Shown: positions 1-9,111, counted from the stretch's first letter. The stretch is 64,000 nt of DNA from Verrucomicrobiota bacterium (GCA_016235595.1 JACRJX010000007.1:364583-428582), one strand, 5' to 3'. Program-made: numbers and translations. Notes: generated by a model not told the origin, from the sequence alone.

Positions 1-49
1 CATCAAGAGCGGTGCCGATGATACGGTCGAGTGTTGCGTCGCCGGTCAT
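1..49 (-). CDS. mqnC: Start of probable dehypoxanthine futalosine cyclase (partial, cut by left edge)
   Basis: Only the first 16 codons are inside the window (MTGDATLDRIIGTALD). An AGGAAAGC sequence sits directly before the ATG and is a good ribosome binding site. The peptide resembles the N-terminal helix of MqnC/MqnE radical SAM enzymes (LD-x-hydrophobic-hydrophobic-x-x-A-L). The gene follows mqnA on the same strand with a 34-nt gap, which fits an mqn operon in which MqnC would close the futalosine ring. The family call is inferred mainly from context. Sequence beyond the left edge would settle it. Confidence 0.5.
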   Translation of the reverse strand, partial: MTGDATLDRIIGTALD

Positions 50-83
50 GCTTTCCTGACGCTTTTCGCGTGAAGCCCTCTGT

Positions 84-854
84 TCATTTCACAAAGTTCA
101 ATTCGTAGGGTGCTTTCAATTCGCCGAGCTCGATCAACAGTTGACGGAACAACCGCATGGCGTCTTTTTCGCGCGGGCCGAGGTTGAAATAAACGTTCTG
201 GCCGAAATAGCGGCGGCGGAAGGCAGCGTCGCCGCCCTGCTCGCGCGCGATGATGTCCTCGATGTGCGCGGCGCCGGCAGTGCGCGCAGCGGCCAGCTTC
301 TTGACGAGGATGGGCAGTTCCGGATAGTCGGCATGGACGGCCCAGACGGCGAAGACGAACGGCATGCGCGTCCAGTCGGACCACGCCTGGCCAAGGTCGA
401 GTATTTGCCAGTCGCCGTGGGCCTGATGAAACCGAATGGCTTGGTCGCCGATGAGCATCTGCGCGTCGGCGTTGCTGCGCTTGTCGGCGAGGGATTCGGT
501 GACGTAGCGCAGCTTGAGACCGAAACGTTTTTGCAGAAGGACTTTCAGCAGGAGCGCGGAGGTGCTGGAGGAGGCATCCACAACGACCTCGCGCAGCGAT
601 TGCAGCGGGCCGCGGTGGGCGAGGATGACGCTGTAAACGGGGCCGCAGCACGCGATGGCGATATCGTCCACAATGACGTAGCCGGGACGGCGGAAGACTT
701 CGACAACGGGAACGAGGCCGGTGTCGATCTCTCGCGCAGCCAGGCGTTGGGCGAGTCGGGAGGGATGTTCAAGCACGACTTCTTTTTCCAAGCCGTAGAT
801 AAGCGGCTTGGCATTGAGGTAAGGGACGCTGCCGATGCGGGGGGAGGGACTCAT
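84..854 (-). CDS. mqnA: Chorismate dehydratase MqnA (futalosine menaquinone pathway)
   Basis: The product is 256 aa. The N-terminus (RIGSVPYLNAKPL) is the family hallmark, and later segments around DASSSTSALLLK and IGDQAIRF match the MqnA/MqnD periplasmic-binding-protein-like fold. MqnA converts chorismate to 3-enolpyruvyl-benzoate, the first committed step of the futalosine route to menaquinone. The start codon overlaps the stop of mqnE by 4 nt (ATGA), so the two are probably translationally coupled. The gene has normal length and no visible defects. It is a cytoplasmic enzyme and the fourth gene of a minus-strand operon that begins near 3473. Confidence 0.93.
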   Translation of the reverse strand: MSPSPRIGSVPYLNAKPLIYGLEKEVVLEHPSRLAQRLAAREIDTGLVPVVEVFRRPGYVIVDDIAIACCGPVYSVILAHRGPLQSLREVVVDASSSTSALLLKVLLQKRFGLKLRYVTESLADKRSNADAQMLIGDQAIRFHQAHGDWQILDLGQAWSDWTRMPFVFAVWAVHADYPELPILVKKLAAARTAGAAHIEDIIAREQGGDAAFRRRYFGQNVYFNLGPREKDAMRLFRQLLIELGELKAPYELNFVK

Positions 855-2014
855 GAATTGGACTTCCGCGCCGGCTCGGCGGCGGTCTTGATGATCTTGA
901 TGGGCCGAAAGAGCGAGTCGCGCTGGACGGGAATGCGGCCGGCTTCGCGGATGGCGCGTTCGAGTTGCTCGCGGGTTTGTTGCTGGCCGCCGCGGCCGCC
1001 GGCCATCTCGAAGATGCGTTCCTCAATGATGGTGCCGTGCAGGTCGTCCACGCCGAAGCTGAGGGAGACTTGCGCGAGCTTCATGCCGAGTGCGATCCAG
1101 TAGCCGGTGATATGGTCGAAGTTGTCGAGATAGATGCGGGCGACGGCGAGATTGCGGAGGTCGTCGAAGCCGCTGGCCGGCGTGAGGTGCGCGAGTCGTG
1201 TTTTGTTCGGCACAAAGTGCAGCGGCACGAACGAGGTGAAACCGCGCGTCTCCTCCTGAAGCTCGCGCAGCCGGCACAGGTGGTCCACGCGTTCTTCCGG
1301 TGTCTCGATGTGGCCGTAGAGCATGGTGCACGTGGAACGCATCCCCATGCGATGCCAGGTGCGATGGCAATCGAGGTATTGATCGGCGGTTTCCTTGCCT
1401 TTGCAGAGGATGTCGCGGACGCGCTGTGAGAAGATCTCCGCGCCACCGCCTGTGATGGAGTCGAGGCCGGCCTCGCGCAGGAGGGCGAGAATTTCGGCGA
1501 GTGGCTTCCTGGTCAGCGAGGCGAAATGGTAGAGCTCGACAGCGGTGAAGGCTTTGATGTGCAGGTTTGGGTCAAGCGCCTTTAGCGCGCGGATCATGCC
1601 GGTGTAGTAGCTGAACGGCAACGACGGATGCAGCCCGCCGACGATATGGACTTCGGTGATGCCGAGCCGCAGGTCATTGGAGACGCGCTCGACCATTTGC
1701 TCGAGGGTCAACTCGAACGCTCCGGCGTCGCGCTTCTTCCTGCCAAACTCGCAAAACTGGCAACAGAGGATGCAGATGTTGGAGTAGTTCAGGTAACGGT
1801 TGAGGATGTAGGAGGCGTGTTGGCCGTTCTTGCGCTCGCGGACGACGCTGGCGATCGCGCCGAGGGCGGCGAGGTCGCGGGAGCGATAGAGACGAAGGGC
1901 GTCGTCGTCACTGATACGTTGGCTGGCGGCGACCTTGTCGTAGATGTCGGCCAGATCGGAAATCATAACGCCGGCATGTTTGCCGGCGCGGCGGATGAGT
2001 GTCTCTAAAACCAT
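851..2014 (-). CDS. mqnE: Aminofutalosine synthase MqnE (radical SAM)
   Basis: The product is about 387 aa. It carries the radical SAM cluster motif CX3CX2C in NICILCCQFCEFG, followed by E-V-H-I-V-G-G-L-H-P, HIKAFTAVE and SITGGGAEIF. These are the MqnE signatures rather than those of its sister MqnC. The enzyme joins the MqnA product to S-adenosylmethionine-derived adenosine to give 6-amino-6-deoxyfutalosine. The ATG at 2014 overlaps the end of the prenyltransferase gene by 10 nt. A second in-frame ATG at 1966 (MISDLADIYDKV) is equally close to the usual family start, and neither has a clear ribosome binding site. An ORF reaching 2113 is open but its extra residues are Arg-rich and unlike the family. 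Confidence 0.92.
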   Translation of the reverse strand: MVLETLIRRAGKHAGVMISDLADIYDKVAASQRISDDDALRLYRSRDLAALGAIASVVRERKNGQHASYILNRYLNYSNICILCCQFCEFGRKKRDAGAFELTLEQMVERVSNDLRLGITEVHIVGGLHPSLPFSYYTGMIRALKALDPNLHIKAFTAVELYHFASLTRKPLAEILALLREAGLDSITGGGAEIFSQRVRDILCKGKETADQYLDCHRTWHRMGMRSTCTMLYGHIETPEERVDHLCRLRELQEETRGFTSFVPLHFVPNKTRLAHLTPASGFDDLRNLAVARIYLDNFDHITGYWIALGMKLAQVSLSFGVDDLHGTIIEERIFEMAGGRGGQQQTREQLERAIREAGRIPVQRDSLFRPIKIIKTAAEPARKSNS

Positions 2015-2940
2015 GTGAACAACCGTTTCGGCAAATAGACATCGGCGGCGACGGCGATGAACAACACGCTGCTCACCAGGGCGTTGACCCGGAAGAAGGC
2101 CACGTTGACCCATTTGAGCGATCGCCAGCTCGCAATGATGTGCTCAACGGCAAGCATGACGACGATGACCGCAAGCCCGCTCCAGAACGGCCCGCGCCGT
2201 TGCGCCACCAGCCCGAAGATCAACAGCAGCGCGACGGTGAAACCGTGCAGGATGCGCGCGAGCGTGAGCGCTCCGTAGGGGCCGAAGCGCACGACCATCG
2301 AGTGCAGGCCATGTTCGCGGTCGAACTCCTCGTCTTGGATGGCATAGATCATGTCGAATCCAGCGACCCAGAGCGTCACTGCCGCGCCGAGCAGGATCGG
2401 CGCGATGTGCAGAGTGCCGGTGACAGCGATCCACGCGCCGATAGGCGAGATGCCAAGCGCGACGCCGAGAAAGAAGTGCGAGTAGTCGGTAAAACGCTTG
2501 GTGAACGAGTAGAACAAGATGATGAAGAGCGCCACGGGCGAGAGCCAGAAGCAGAGCGGGTTGAGAAACCATGCGGCGGTGACGAGCGCGGCGGCGCCGG
2601 CGAACACAAGCAGCCATGCGCTGAAGAGGCTTAGCTGGCGTTGCGGCAGGTGTCGCATGGCGGTGCGGGGGTTGGCGGCGTCGAATTTGCGGTCCACGAT
2701 GCGGTTGAATGCCATCGCTGCCGTGCGTGCGCCAACCATCGCGACCAGGATCAGCAGCAGGGTGCCCCACTCCAGCGCCGGCGCGGGACTGAGCTTCTTC
2801 TCGAACGCGACCAGCATGGAGGCGAGCGCAAACGGCAGCGCAAAGATCGTGTGCGAGAACTTCACGAACTCGCCGAGTTTGAGCAGATAGGCCATTGGCC
2901 CGCGATTCGGTGCGGTGCTCACGATTCCGTTTCCATCCAT
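2005..2940 (-). CDS. mqnP: UbiA-family polyprenyltransferase (MqnP-type)
   Basis: The product is 311 aa with eight or nine hydrophobic segments. Both Asp-rich prenyl-diphosphate/Mg2+ motifs of the UbiA superfamily are present: NRIVDRKFD near residues 79-87 and YAIQDEEFD near 200-208. In futalosine-type organisms this UbiA paralogue is proposed to attach the polyprenyl tail to the naphthoate intermediate at the membrane. It lies between ubiX-like and mqnE genes, overlapping both (22 nt and 10 nt). An internal ATG at 2895 (MAYLLKLGEFVKF) is an alternative start that would remove the overlap with the ubiX-like gene. Confidence 0.88.
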   Translation of the reverse strand: MDGNGIVSTAPNRGPMAYLLKLGEFVKFSHTIFALPFALASMLVAFEKKLSPAPALEWGTLLLILVAMVGARTAAMAFNRIVDRKFDAANPRTAMRHLPQRQLSLFSAWLLVFAGAAALVTAAWFLNPLCFWLSPVALFIILFYSFTKRFTDYSHFFLGVALGISPIGAWIAVTGTLHIAPILLGAAVTLWVAGFDMIYAIQDEEFDREHGLHSMVVRFGPYGALTLARILHGFTVALLLIFGLVAQRRGPFWSGLAVIVVMLAVEHIIASWRSLKWVNVAFFRVNALVSSVLFIAVAADVYLPKRLFTWF

Positions 2941-3473
2941 CGCTTGGCCAGCTTGTGTTCGATGCCGAGGTGGTCGAGGACGCGTGCGACGACGGTGTCC
3001 ACAACCTGTTGGACGGTTTGTGGGCGGCCGTAGAACGACGGCGTGGCTGGGATGATGTCCGCGCCGGCTTCAAGGAGACGCTCCATGTTGCGGACGTGGA
3101 TGAGGTTGTAAGGCGTCTCGCGCGGCACGAGGATGAGCTTGCGGCGTTCCTTCAGGAATACGTCGGCGGCGCGGCAGATCGTGTCGTCGCTCGTGCCATG
3201 GGCGATCCGGCCGAGCGTGCCCATCGAGCATGGGATGACGACCATCGCATCGAACCGGGCCGAGCCGCTGACAAATGGCGCATGCATCGAGCGGTTGTCA
3301 TAACCGATGACGTCTTTGGCCACGACGAGCTTGCCGCCGTCCAGTTCCAGGGCGGCGACCTCTTTTGCGGGGTCGCTCGACACCAGATGGACCTCCTGCC
3401 CGTGCAGGTGGTCGAGCAACCGCTGGGCGTAAAGCGCCCCGCTGGCTCCAGTGATGGCAACGACAAGTTTCAT
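2919..3473 (-). CDS. ubiX: UbiX-type flavin prenyltransferase
   Basis: The product is 184 aa from the ATG at 3473 (MKLVVAITGASGALYAQRLL). The GASGA phosphate-binding loop, the VIPCSMGTLGRIAHG segment and KLILVPRETPYNLIH match UbiX/Pad1 proteins, which make prenylated FMN for UbiD-type decarboxylases. In futalosine clusters a UbiX paralogue (MqnM-like) is thought to serve a UbiD-like decarboxylase (MqnL). No ubiD-like gene lies in this window. This is the first gene of the operon. The 221 bp up to dinB form a divergent promoter region. Confidence 0.9.
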   Translation of the reverse strand: MKLVVAITGASGALYAQRLLDHLHGQEVHLVSSDPAKEVAALELDGGKLVVAKDVIGYDNRSMHAPFVSGSARFDAMVVIPCSMGTLGRIAHGTSDDTICRAADVFLKERRKLILVPRETPYNLIHVRNMERLLEAGADIIPATPSFYGRPQTVQQVVDTVVARVLDHLGIEHKLAKRWMETES

Positions 3474-3657
3474 GTGCACAGTAGAGTGCCGAACGGTGAG
3501 GGCGTTGACAAGAGGCGAGTGCCGCCCATTCGACGGTTTGACGCCGCCATGCGTCCTGCGCAAGCTCGCGGCAATCTGCCTGCGGGTATCCACAATGACC
3601 CTCTGCTGTCTGCGCTGGACACAAAACAGCGCCTGCCGGCTTGGGGGCCTCTTGTAA

Positions 3658-3687
3658 TTGTATTGGGTGTGCTGCGACCGTTATAAT
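3658..3687 (+). promoter_or_regulatory. Sigma70-like promoter of dinB, near-leaderless
   Basis: TTGTAT at 3658-3663 and a perfect TATAAT at 3682-3687 are separated by 18 bp. The -10 box ends only 7 nt before the dinB ATG at 3695, so transcription would begin at or next to the start codon. No Shine-Dalgarno sequence precedes that ATG. No LexA-type operator was recognised here. Confidence 0.5.
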
Positions 3688-3694
3688 GTCTTCC

Positions 3695-4864
3695 ATGGCA
3701 ACGAGCCGCACCATCCTGCATGTGGATATGGATGCGTTCTTCACGTCGGTGGAACAGCGGGACCGTCCGGAACTGCGTGGGAAGCCGGTTGTCGTTGGCG
3801 CGCCACCGGACAAGCGCGGGGTTGTGGCGGCGGCGAGCTATGAGGCACGAAAGTTTGGGGTCCATTCGGCCATGCCGTCGCGGACGGCGTACCGGCTTTG
3901 TCCACAGGCGGTGTTTCTGCGAGGCGACCACGCCAAATACAGCCGCGAGAGCGAACGGGTGATGATGATTCTGCGGCAGTTCACGCCGCTTGTGGAACAG
4001 GTGAGCGTCGATGAGGCGTATTTGGAGGCAACCGCATCGCTGCAACTGTTCGGCACGGGTGAGCAGATCGCGCGCGAGATCAAGCGTCGCATTCGCGAGA
4101 CAACCGGGCTGACGGCATCGGTGGGCGTCGCGCCAAACAAGTTTTTGGCGAAGCTGGCGTCGGACATGCGCAAACCTGACGGACTGATGGTGATCAGGGA
4201 CGAGGACAAACTCGACGTCTTGCGGCCGTTGCCGATTGGACGGGTTGCGGGCATCGGCAAGAAAACCGAGCCGATGTTTCACGATCTCGGCATTCACACG
4301 ATTGGTGACCTGCAACGATTTCCTGTGGAGACACTGCGGGCACGATTCGGCGTTTGGGCGGACGAGATCAAAGCGCGGGCATTGGGCGAGGACGACCGGC
4401 TCGTGGAGCCTTACAGCGAGACGAAGTCCATTAGCAACGAGACGACGTTCGAGAAAGACGTGAGCAACATGGATGCACTGGAGCGAGCCGTGCGCGAGCT
4501 GGCGGGCGAGGTGGGCCGGCGATTGAGGGCGGAAGGGGTTCGATCCCGCACCGTGCAGTTGAAATTGCGTTGGGGTGATTTCACGACACTGACGCGCCGG
4601 GCGACGCTGCCTGAAGCGACGGACGACGAGGGGCGAATCGCGGAGGTGGCGATGCAATTGTTGCGGCACGAATTGAGCGAGCCCCGACCGGTGCGGTTGA
4701 TTGGAGTGGGTGGACAAAACCTGCTGCGAAGCCCGAGGCAATTGGATCTGCTTGATCGCGGTTCCAACCGGCGGGATGATCTCAATCGTGCTGCGGACGC
4801 GGTGCGAGCCCGGTTTGGCGCGAAGAAACTCAGACGTGGCGGCGAACTGCAGGAAACTGCCTGA
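3695..4864 (+). CDS. dinB: DNA polymerase IV (Y family)
   Basis: The product is 389 aa. Y-family signatures are clear: HVDMDAFFTSVEQ with the first catalytic Asp, SVDEAYLE with the second Asp/Glu pair, then VAPNKFLAKLASD, an HhH region (GRVAGIGKKT) and a little-finger domain. The C-terminal peptide RQLDLLDRG resembles a beta-clamp-binding motif. It is an error-prone translesion polymerase acting at stalled forks. Two in-frame ATGs exist (3686 and 3695). The one at 3695 fits the promoter spacing and the family start. It is transcribed divergently from the menaquinone operon. Confidence 0.93.
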   Translation: MATSRTILHVDMDAFFTSVEQRDRPELRGKPVVVGAPPDKRGVVAAASYEARKFGVHSAMPSRTAYRLCPQAVFLRGDHAKYSRESERVMMILRQFTPLVEQVSVDEAYLEATASLQLFGTGEQIAREIKRRIRETTGLTASVGVAPNKFLAKLASDMRKPDGLMVIRDEDKLDVLRPLPIGRVAGIGKKTEPMFHDLGIHTIGDLQRFPVETLRARFGVWADEIKARALGEDDRLVEPYSETKSISNETTFEKDVSNMDALERAVRELAGEVGRRLRAEGVRSRTVQLKLRWGDFTTLTRRATLPEATDDEGRIAEVAMQLLRHELSEPRPVRLIGVGGQNLLRSPRQLDLLDRGSNRRDDLNRAADAVRARFGAKKLRRGGELQETA

Positions 4865-4885
4865 AGAAGGCGAAAGGAGCGACTC

Positions 4886-6007
4886 GTGAGTCAATGCGCA
4901 AAGCAGTGCATGAAGATGGATCGTCGTGTGTTTCTGAAGACGGCTGGCGTTGGTGGAGTGATGTTACCAAACCTCGCGGGGGATGCGGGAGCACGGGAGG
5001 ATCAGGACGAGAAACACGCTGGAGAAAAAAACGCGGTCAGCGTCCGTCCGTATCAACTGCTGTGCGTTTTCTGTTCCATCGGTGAGGGCAAAGACGGGGA
5101 CGAAAAAATCGAGAAACTCAAGCAGGTCGTCCGCGACCATCCAGATGTTCCACTCCGGATTGTATGTAACGCCGGCGACGTCTATGTCTATCAAGACCCG
5201 GGCACGCGGGAAGACTCGCCGGAGGGCCGCGATTTCAACAGGAAGAGAGACCTGGACATTCTACAGCGCATGAGTTGGCAGCCCGGCACGGTTCTGCCCG
5301 CTAGGACGGTTTTTCGAAGCCTCCACAAGCACATCACGACCGTGGCGGGAATCTGCGGTTACGGCACCGTGACTTCACCGGCATGGAAAGGTTGTCCGAA
5401 GGCCAAAAGCGGATGCTACGAGAAGGGACGCCAGCAAGGAGTCCAGGCCATCATCCCGCCGAGAACGGAACAGGAGATGGCCAAGGAAAAGGAGCGGTCG
5501 ATTCAGGCGATGCTTTCGGCGAAGGAGATAACCATCCGTCCGCATATCCTGCTGTGCGCGGTCTGTCAGTATGGCGGCGGCACACGGCCGCCTTTCAAAG
5601 CAGACAACCTGCCGGATTTGCTGCAAATGATCCTCACCAAGAAACCGGATGTCTCGATCAAGATGGCGAGGCAGGCGGACTGGATGATGTGTGGTCCCTG
5701 TCCATCGCGAGTCGCCAAGTTGAACGCCTGTGTGAACGTCCTGGGTTCCGGCGGTCTCTCCAACGAGAAACGGGATCTGGACATGCTTCAGAAACTCGGC
5801 CTGAACTTCGGGAGCGTCATGCCGGCGCGAAAGCTTTACCAACTCATCTTCGAGCGCATTCCGACCACGCAGGACATCTGCAAACGGGAGGGCAATCAGT
5901 CGCCCTGCGTTTGGTGGGACGGCTGCGGCGAGAGCAACTGCAAGAAGGGAAATGCAAACTACGAGAAGGGGCGAAAGGAGCTGATGGAGAAGCTCCAACA
6001 AGTCTAG
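4886..6007 (+). CDS. Tat-exported protein with two Cys-rich repeats, function unknown
   Basis: The product is 373 aa. GTG at 4886 is preceded by GAAAGGAG at good spacing. A second start at 4916 would begin at MDRRVFLK. RRVFLKTAGVGGVMLP is a twin-arginine signal, suggesting export of a folded, perhaps cofactor-containing protein. The mature part holds two homologous domains (about residues 52-185 and 217-366). Each has R-P-x-x-x-L-L-C-x-x-C near its start, a further Cys group (CNAGD in the first, CGPCPSR in the second), K-R-D-L-D-x-L-Q, a G-x-V-x-P-A-R stretch, a D/G-I-C, a second Cys pair and a Y-E-K-G-R end. The conserved Cys residues suggest metal or Fe-S binding. I do not recognise the family. 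It lies 21 nt after dinB. Confidence 0.85.
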   Translation: MSQCAKQCMKMDRRVFLKTAGVGGVMLPNLAGDAGAREDQDEKHAGEKNAVSVRPYQLLCVFCSIGEGKDGDEKIEKLKQVVRDHPDVPLRIVCNAGDVYVYQDPGTREDSPEGRDFNRKRDLDILQRMSWQPGTVLPARTVFRSLHKHITTVAGICGYGTVTSPAWKGCPKAKSGCYEKGRQQGVQAIIPPRTEQEMAKEKERSIQAMLSAKEITIRPHILLCAVCQYGGGTRPPFKADNLPDLLQMILTKKPDVSIKMARQADWMMCGPCPSRVAKLNACVNVLGSGGLSNEKRDLDMLQKLGLNFGSVMPARKLYQLIFERIPTTQDICKREGNQSPCVWWDGCGESNCKKGNANYEKGRKELMEKLQQV

Positions 6008-6259
6008 GTTTCCAACTCATGCAGGTGTGAAATCCCCGGCTGATTGGTAATGGCTGGCGTTGATTTGCGGACTGTGCGAGAATTCGCGAACTGCAAGATG
6101 GCAGGCATGATGATGCAGGACGCTTGTTTGGGAGCGGGACGAAGGTGCTGTGCGACGGAGGTTTGAGATCAGGTTTTGGAAACAGGAGCTCCCACAATAT
6201 CCTCCGCCGGTCATTTTGCTTGTCATGCGAGTTGCCGTAAGTAGCGTTTGGTAAAGACT

Positions 6260-6347
6260 GCCCGGGTGGCGGAATGGCATACGCAGTGGACTTAAAATCC
6301 ACGGGCCTGTAAAGGCTGTGCGAGTTCGAGTCTCGCCCCGGGCACCA
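6260..6347 (+). tRNA. tRNA-Leu (anticodon UAA)
   Basis: The acceptor arm GCCCGGG (6260-6266) pairs with CCCGGGC (6337-6343), followed by an encoded ACCA. The anticodon stem GTGGA/TCCAC holds the loop CTTAAAA, which gives anticodon TAA. A long variable arm (GGGCCTGTAAAGGCTGTG region) and a GTTCGAGTC T-loop fit the class II leucine tRNA. A weak TTGCTT-16-TAAGTA promoter-like pair lies 16 nt upstream (6216-6243). Confidence 0.97.
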
Positions 6348-6456
6348 ACTTCTCCGCAACCCATCACACGGACAAAACCCGCTGTTGTCGCCGCTACGGC
6401 CTGTTTGCTATTGTGCATTGCTGATTGGTTCGAGCCAATCAATGAAGAAGGAAACG

Positions 6457-9084
6457 ATGCGGTTGTTTCAGAACATGTCGGTCAAGTGGAAGCTGGTGCT
6501 GACGATGTTGCTCGTCAGTATGATCCCGGTTGGGTTGATGGGGAGCATTTTGTTCTTCGGCGGGTTGTTTCATGTGCAACGTTTCGCGGTTCGGGAGGCT
6601 GCTGCGCTGGCCGAGAGCATCGGCGGAAACTGTGCCGGCGCGATGCTGGCCAGGGATCCAAAGGCGGCGCAGGAAGTGCTTTCTGTCATTGCCAGCGGAA
6701 CAACAGTCGAGGACGTCTGGCTCTATTCGGTGGATGGGCAGTTATTGGCGCGATATGCGCGTCATGGTTTGACAGTGCAACCACAATTGCCAGCCCGCGG
6801 GAAAGGGGAAATGTTCACGGGCAACTTCGTGGAACTGAGCCGGCTTGTCCTGTGCGATGGCAAACCGGTGGGCACGATCTGCCTGCGCGCCGACACATCA
6901 GCTCTGAAGGCGCGGTTTGCGGGTTTTGTTCATAATGGAGTTTTGGTGGCCGTCGTTTCCGTGTTGGTGGCGCTCATTTTTGCGGGTTGGTTGCAGCGGC
7001 TGGTTTCCGGACCGGTGTTGGAACTGGCACGCGTGGTGCGCGGAATTGCGGAACGGAAAGACTTCTCGCAGCGCGCGGTCAAGGTGGGTGACGACGAGAT
7101 CGGCGAGCTGACGGATGCGTTCAACAAAATGCTTTCCATCATTGAGGAGCACGACTGCAATTCACGTGTGTTGCAGAGCCGGCTGGAGCAGCGCGTGGCC
7201 GAACACACCATAGAACTGCGGCAGCTTGCCGCAACTTTGGAGCAACGCGTGGCTGAACGCGCTGCCGCGGCTGAACAGCGTGCGCTGGAGTTGGCGCACG
7301 CTGATGAGGCGTTGCGACAGAGTGAGAAGAAATTCCGCCGGATCGCCGCGCATATCGAGGACGCACTCTACAGCGTAGACATGCGGACACGAGAGTTCCG
7401 TTACCTGAGCCCGGCTTTTGAAAAAATTTGCGGTTACACGTTGAACGATATCCGCAATATGGGAGGTCGTTCCGCTTTTCTCTCTCGGGTGGTTTATCAG
7501 GGAGATGCCGACGAGCAGAAGCGCCGGTTGGAGCGGTTAACATCGCGGCGGTTGGAGGGAGTTGCAGTCCGCAGTGAGGAGTGGTGGCGTTGCAAGGACG
7601 GGACGTTGAAGTGCGTCGAAGATCGTTGGGTGCCCGTCTATGAGGCAGGCACTCTGGTGACGATTGAAGGAGCGTTGAGCGACATCACCGAACGGAAGCG
7701 GGTGGAGCGGCAGATGCAGCGTCTGGCTTCGTTTCCGCAATACAACCCGAATCCCATTTTCGAGGCAAGCCCGGCCGGGGAAATCACCTTCTGCAATCCC
7801 GCGGGCGCCGAGGTGCTGAAGCAGTTGGGTATGGGAGACGCTCGTGCGTTCATCCCGCAGGATTGGGGCGGGATCGTCAAGACATTGGGGCGGGAACGGT
7901 CAAAGCCGGTCCATCGCGAAGTCGGGATCAAAGACCGCGTGTTCGAGGAGAGTATTTGCTTCAGTCCGGGATTCGACACGGTGCGCATCTACACACGCGA
8001 CATCACCGAGCGGAAGCAGGCGGAAGATGCCTTGCGCAGGAGTGAGATCCGATACCGACGGTTGCATGAGAGCATGACGGACGCATTTGTGCGCGTCAGC
8101 ATGGACGGGTGGATCCAGGAATCCAACCGGGCCTACCAAGAGATGCTGGGATATTCGGATGAAGAGTTGCGTCGGTTCACCTACATGGACCTTACACCCG
8201 AACGGTGGCACGCGTTTCAGACAGAGATCATTGAAAAGCAGGTGTTGCGCCGGGGATTTTCGGATGTTTACCAGAAGGAATATCGCCGGAAGGACGGCAC
8301 GGTTTTTACCGTGGAACTGCGCACGTTTTTGCTTCGGGACGAACAAGGCGCCCCCAACGGCATGTGGGCGATGGTTCGCGATATCACCGAGCGCAAGCAG
8401 GTGGAGATGGCATTGATGGAGCAGCAGCAACGATTGCGCTCGCTCGCTGCGGAACTGGCGGTTGCCGAACAACGCGAGCGGCGGCGCATCGCGGCGCTGC
8501 TTCACGACGACGTGATCCAATCCCTTGCTCTGGCGCGGATTCAGTTGGGTGCGGTGGCGCAGTCCCCGTCGCCTGCTGACAGCTTGAAGGTGGTGGACGA
8601 GAGCCGGAAGATCATCGAGCAGTCGATTGATAATCTGCGGTCGTTAACCTATCAGCTCAGCCCGCCGATTCTCCACGAGCTTGGGCTGGAGGCCGCGCTG
8701 GACTGGCTCGCGGAGCAGTTTGCCGGGCAATACAAGTTTCAGTGCCAGTTTGAGGATGACGCGAAGCCAAAGCCGGTGGATGAAAACGTGCAAGCGTTGC
8801 TGTTTGCGGGGGTTCGTGAACTGCTTCTGAACGTGGCCAAGCACGCAAAGGCGACCCGGGCCGTCATCCGCGCGCAGACGGGCGACGGCGTGATCCGCAT
8901 CGCGGTCGAAGATGACGGCGTTGGATTCGACGCGAGTCAGGTGATTCTGGCGGACAAGACCGGCGGTTTTGGCATGTTCAACCTGCGCGAGCGTCTCACC
9001 TATCTGGGCGGGCGGTGCGAGATTCATTCGGAACTGGGCCGCGGCACAAAGGTGGTGTTGATTGCGCCACTGAAACAGGCGTAG
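6457..9084 (+). CDS. Membrane sensor histidine kinase: HAMP, three PAS, NarL-family kinase core
   Basis: The product is about 875 aa. ATG 6457 has AAGGA 4 nt upstream; ATG 6442 lacks one. Order of domains: transmembrane helix (about 12-34), periplasmic sensor segment, second helix (about 155-178), HAMP, a coiled coil rich in L-x-x-R-V-A-E, three PAS domains (about 288-415, 425-520, 527-650), each of the first and third ending in a D-I-T-E-R-K linker, then a HisKA_3 dimerisation helix with RRRIAALLHDDV (phospho-His 683) and an HATPase_c domain (GGFGMFNLRERL). HisKA_3 kinases normally pair with LuxR/NarL regulators, and one follows after 27 nt. The ligand cannot be predicted. Confidence 0.92.
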   Translation: MRLFQNMSVKWKLVLTMLLVSMIPVGLMGSILFFGGLFHVQRFAVREAAALAESIGGNCAGAMLARDPKAAQEVLSVIASGTTVEDVWLYSVDGQLLARYARHGLTVQPQLPARGKGEMFTGNFVELSRLVLCDGKPVGTICLRADTSALKARFAGFVHNGVLVAVVSVLVALIFAGWLQRLVSGPVLELARVVRGIAERKDFSQRAVKVGDDEIGELTDAFNKMLSIIEEHDCNSRVLQSRLEQRVAEHTIELRQLAATLEQRVAERAAAAEQRALELAHADEALRQSEKKFRRIAAHIEDALYSVDMRTREFRYLSPAFEKICGYTLNDIRNMGGRSAFLSRVVYQGDADEQKRRLERLTSRRLEGVAVRSEEWWRCKDGTLKCVEDRWVPVYEAGTLVTIEGALSDITERKRVERQMQRLASFPQYNPNPIFEASPAGEITFCNPAGAEVLKQLGMGDARAFIPQDWGGIVKTLGRERSKPVHREVGIKDRVFEESICFSPGFDTVRIYTRDITERKQAEDALRRSEIRYRRLHESMTDAFVRVSMDGWIQESNRAYQEMLGYSDEELRRFTYMDLTPERWHAFQTEIIEKQVLRRGFSDVYQKEYRRKDGTVFTVELRTFLLRDEQGAPNGMWAMVRDITERKQVEMALMEQQQRLRSLAAELAVAEQRERRRIAALLHDDVIQSLALARIQLGAVAQSPSPADSLKVVDESRKIIEQSIDNLRSLTYQLSPPILHELGLEAALDWLAEQFAGQYKFQCQFEDDAKPKPVDENVQALLFAGVRELLLNVAKHAKATRAVIRAQTGDGVIRIAVEDDGVGFDASQVILADKTGGFGMFNLRERLTYLGGRCEIHSELGRGTKVVLIAPLKQA

Positions 9085-9111
9085 AATGCGCACGGTGTTA
9101 TTCTTGGATTG

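Noticed and set aside
3470-4894. 474-codon minus-strand frame opposite dinB
   Set aside because: Arg/His/Pro-rich product without signal or domain; DinB on the plus strand is intact.
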